NCBI GenBank assembly: GCA_030837445.1
Contig: JAUPKM010000115.1
Location: 1-22,789 of the forward strand
Origin: Actinomycetota bacterium
GTDB lineage: Bacteria > Actinomycetota > Actinomycetes > S36-B12 > UBA10799
Length of the DNA: 22,789 nucleotides
Direction of reading: 5' to 3'
Below, piece by piece: positions 20,680-22,789 of this stretch (position 1 is its first letter; each line of letters opens with the position of its first letter). The notes under the pieces are model-generated. The model was given only the letters and a program-made list of their open reading frames with translations. It was not told where the DNA came from and ran no database searches. The translations under genes were made by a program, and so were the position numbers.

Positions 20680-22684
20680 GGTCAGCCGCGCCGGACTTAC
20701 TCTCCGAGGTTCGGGTGCGTTGATGAAAGAGCCACCAGGCACCAGCCAGCAGCAGCGCCAGAATCACGGCCGCAGCCACGGAGAGTCCGATGGCCAGCCA
20801 TGGTGTGTCAGAGGACTCGGTGGCTGTCGTCGTCGCGGACGGCGGGTTCGAGTCGAGCTGCACCGGTTTACCGTCGCCGGCATTGACGAACAAGTTCCCG
20901 CTCAACTTCGACCAGCCATCGGGCAGCAGCACAACCCTGCTGGCCAGTTCTGTCTGCAGGGCGGCAGCCCTGGCTGGCGAGCTGGCGGGGAATGCCCCAA
21001 GCAGCAAGACGTCGCGCTCCCCGTTGGTGAAGCCTTCCAGTGCCGCAAACGGGCTGTCGACTGTGACCGTGAACTCGATCGGAGTCGCCGTGAGCGTCCG
21101 CCAGGGTTCGAACCTCAAGGGTGCCTGCAGGGCAGTGCTCTGCTCTGATCCGGCGCCGACCATGAGACCGGCCTGGTTGGAGTCGATGAATTGGCTTGGC
21201 GCTATCACGCTGACCGCGGGCGGCACGCTGTCCAGGCGGGAAAGTGCGGCAACGATGTTTGCCGCATTGGCGAGATCGGCGGGATTTGGACCAGTGGCGA
21301 ACGATACCGGCAACTTGTGGTTCAGCACCTGCGGGAAGCGGCCGAATCCGGGTTGCAGGGACTGGCCGGGGGTCGCCACGAAGGTTGAGGCATCGGCGTT
21401 GATGTCGACCCGCGCCGGCACAGTGGTGCTGCGGCAGTTGCTCCCGAAGGTCACTGTCTCGACCTGCAGCGTGACGGTGTTGCTGCGCTGGATCGCATTC
21501 GACGCCAGCAGCCCCGACAGCGTGAAGGTGTCGTTGTCCAACAGTCGAGTGGACGCCAGTAACTTGCCGTTCACGAGCAGCGAGGCGGTGGTGTTGGCGT
21601 TCGGTGCCGTCGGGGTGTGCGTCCCGATCACAGTGATGGCCAGGGACGAGATCGGGCCCCCGAACCGCGCCTGCGAGACGTTGACGCTCTCCTCCATCAG
21701 CCCGTGCCCGATCAGGGACGGCGAGTCATTGCCGACGTCATCCCAGGTGAGAGTGAGTGAATCGGGGGGCGTTCCCTGTTGGCGCAGGTTCTGCGCGTCC
21801 GGTGAACCGGCGCCGAGCGAGAGGTTGTCTGAACCGAGCGCGGCCGCCGCCGTCACCAGCACGGTTGGCTCACCCGAGATGACAAGGGTGGCGACCGGGG
21901 TGGCGGTGTCCACCTTCGTACTGACCTGGCCCGCAGTGGGCACGAACCGCACGATCCGCGCGTAAGGGTCTGGTTCGGTGGGGGCGACGGTGGCAAGTTC
22001 AACCCGGCTGTAGGCGGACGCTAGCGTCGATGTGGCCTGCAGGATGGCTGGCGCGGTGAACTCGGTAGTGCCCGGATCGGCCACCACCGCGATGGTCTTC
22101 AGAGCAGGTGAGAAGAAGTCGGCCAACGACGTCGGCGCGGTGGGGGTACCGAGATAGGACACCGTCACGAGCGAGACCCGGGCGACGGCGTCGGTGTCGT
22201 ACGGGCAGCCTGCGGCGTCGACGATGCTGGCCGATAGCGAAATCTCGATAGATCCGTTCCGGCCGGTACCGGCCGGAAGTGCGAGATTCACCGCGCCGCC
22301 GGTGCGGGAGTCGACTTGGGCGGACGCCGTCCCGACGGACAGCGTGTAGGTGCCGGCCGCGGCGGCGGGTCCGGTACCACCGGTGATGGTGGTGGACAGC
22401 GCGACCGGTGTAAGCCCCGGCAGCACCGGAATGGAACCGGTCGTGGTGCCGGCCGAACCGGTCAGAGAGAGGTTGACGTCGACCGTGTCCTCAGTAGTGC
22501 CGGGAGCGGCTGCGGCGGGCATCGCCACACCGGTCAGCACCAGGCCAAGGCTGAAGATCATGCCAAGGCAAGCTGCACGCCAGTAGACGAGCACTGAGGC
22601 GGTCACGGGTACTCCTCCGGGGACGTGGCGCCGGCGGCGCCGGGTCGTGGCGGATTCGATCACAACCGGTTGGCCTTCCGGCAT
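20660..22684 (-). CDS. large exported BcsB-like protein with C-terminal membrane anchor
   Basis: A 674-residue predicted secreted, membrane-anchored protein. It has an N-terminal signal region with hydrophobic core (ACLGMIFSLGLVLTGVAMPAAAA), a long beta-rich Thr/Ser/Ala exterior part, a membrane helix near the C-terminus (about 628-653), and a short polar tail. A central segment, SLLVNGKLLASTRLLDNDTF then SNAIQRSNTVTLQV, resembles carbohydrate-binding parts of BcsB, the regulatory subunit of cellulose synthase; a glycosyltransferase partner would lie off the window. The ATG at 22682-22684 has AGGAGG six bases upstream. A second site, GTG at 22604-22606 with GGAGGAG upstream, would give a normal short signal peptide. 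The BcsB link is from pattern memory and moderate. The 102 bases upstream to the window end hold only a possible TAGCCT box. Confidence 0.7.
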   Translation of the reverse strand: MPEGQPVVIESATTRRRRRHVPGGVPVTASVLVYWRAACLGMIFSLGLVLTGVAMPAAAAPGTTEDTVDVNLSLTGSAGTTTGSIPVLPGLTPVALSTTITGGTGPAAAAGTYTLSVGTASAQVDSRTGGAVNLALPAGTGRNGSIEISLSASIVDAAGCPYDTDAVARVSLVTVSYLGTPTAPTSLADFFSPALKTIAVVADPGTTEFTAPAILQATSTLASAYSRVELATVAPTEPDPYARIVRFVPTAGQVSTKVDTATPVATLVISGEPTVLVTAAAALGSDNLSLGAGSPDAQNLRQQGTPPDSLTLTWDDVGNDSPSLIGHGLMEESVNVSQARFGGPISSLAITVIGTHTPTAPNANTTASLLVNGKLLASTRLLDNDTFTLSGLLASNAIQRSNTVTLQVETVTFGSNCRSTTVPARVDINADASTFVATPGQSLQPGFGRFPQVLNHKLPVSFATGPNPADLANAANIVAALSRLDSVPPAVSVIAPSQFIDSNQAGLMVGAGSEQSTALQAPLRFEPWRTLTATPIEFTVTVDSPFAALEGFTNGERDVLLLGAFPASSPARAAALQTELASRVVLLPDGWSKLSGNLFVNAGDGKPVQLDSNPPSATTTATESSDTPWLAIGLSVAAAVILALLLAGAWWLFHQRTRTSESKSGAADPDSGRS

Positions 22685-22789
22685 CACCGACCTCCTTCGC
22701 GGACCCCTGTCCGATGGCCTGAGGCTATCAGTCGCGGAAGACAGCTGCGATCCGCACTGCCGGCCGGTTCAAATCCTGGTCGCCGGTCA

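Noticed and set aside
20790..21965. A 391-codon frame antisense to the BcsB-like gene
   Set aside because: High-GC codon mirroring produces such frames; the minus-strand gene has a signal peptide, membrane anchor and coherent composition.
22767..22777. GGTTCAAATCC, which looks like a tRNA T-arm, near the window end
   Set aside because: The flanking bases do not form a good T-stem and no D-arm or anticodon arm could be found in the preceding 70 bases.
1..22789. Reassignment of TAG to an amino acid, suggested by the interrupted DUF4436 gene and the open frame after nrdR
   Set aside because: TAG ends several intact, correctly sized proteins here, including MiaA, the helicase, NrdR and the DUF218 protein.

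Overview
The window is high-GC DNA of about 22.8 kb with dense, often overlapping genes. GTG and TTG starts are frequent, and several genes have a TANNNT box 6-7 bases upstream of a start codon with no Shine-Dalgarno sequence. This, together with the gene order miaB-miaA-dapF-hflX-lexA-LysM-nrdR, points to an actinobacterium (class Actinomycetes). I cannot name the genus. Every stop codon type, including TAG, is used as an ordinary terminator.

Left part (1-8546, all plus strand) is a tightly packed run. It holds the 3' part of miaB, then miaA (tRNA A37 modification), a CaiB/BaiF-type CoA-transferase, dapF (lysine and peptidoglycan precursor), an SCO6745-like protein of unknown function, hflX (ribosome-associated GTPase) and a DinG/XPD-type iron-sulfur helicase. 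Four junctions are overlaps of 4 to 8 bases (GTGA at miaB-miaA, ATGA twice, 8 bases at hflX-dinG); the miaA to CoA-transferase gap is 9 bases and the SCO6745-like to hflX gap is 2 bases.

Middle part (8532-14080) is a DNA-damage and dNTP-supply block. lexA (minus strand) is convergent with the helicase and divergent from a LysM membrane protein like mycobacterial Rv2719c. Two LexA-type boxes lie between lexA and the LysM gene. Next come nrdR and nrdJ (B12-dependent ribonucleotide reductase). A promoter upstream of nrdR is overlaid by paired NrdR boxes and followed by a cluster of DnaA-box-like repeats. A strong hairpin terminator follows nrdJ.

Right part (14305-22789) is more accessory. It holds a pyridoxamine-5'-phosphate-oxidase-like protein, an AmiC/UrtA-like ligand-binding protein with no signal peptide, a VOC (glyoxalase-like) protein, a class I methyltransferase with a His/Asp/Gly-rich insert and a small alpha/beta hydrolase. 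It continues with a DUF4436-like membrane protein interrupted by an in-frame TAG, a DUF218 (SanA/YdcF-like) protein, a Pro/Thr-rich single-pass membrane protein, and a large exported BcsB-like protein on the minus strand at the window end.

The most useful leads are the interrupted DUF4436 gene, the layered control of nrdR-nrdJ (NrdR boxes, DnaA-like repeats, and a T-poor leader open in frame), and the lexA leader, which has a possible upstream ORF and a 9-bp long-range inverted repeat. I found no CRISPR array, insertion sequence, rRNA or complete tRNA.
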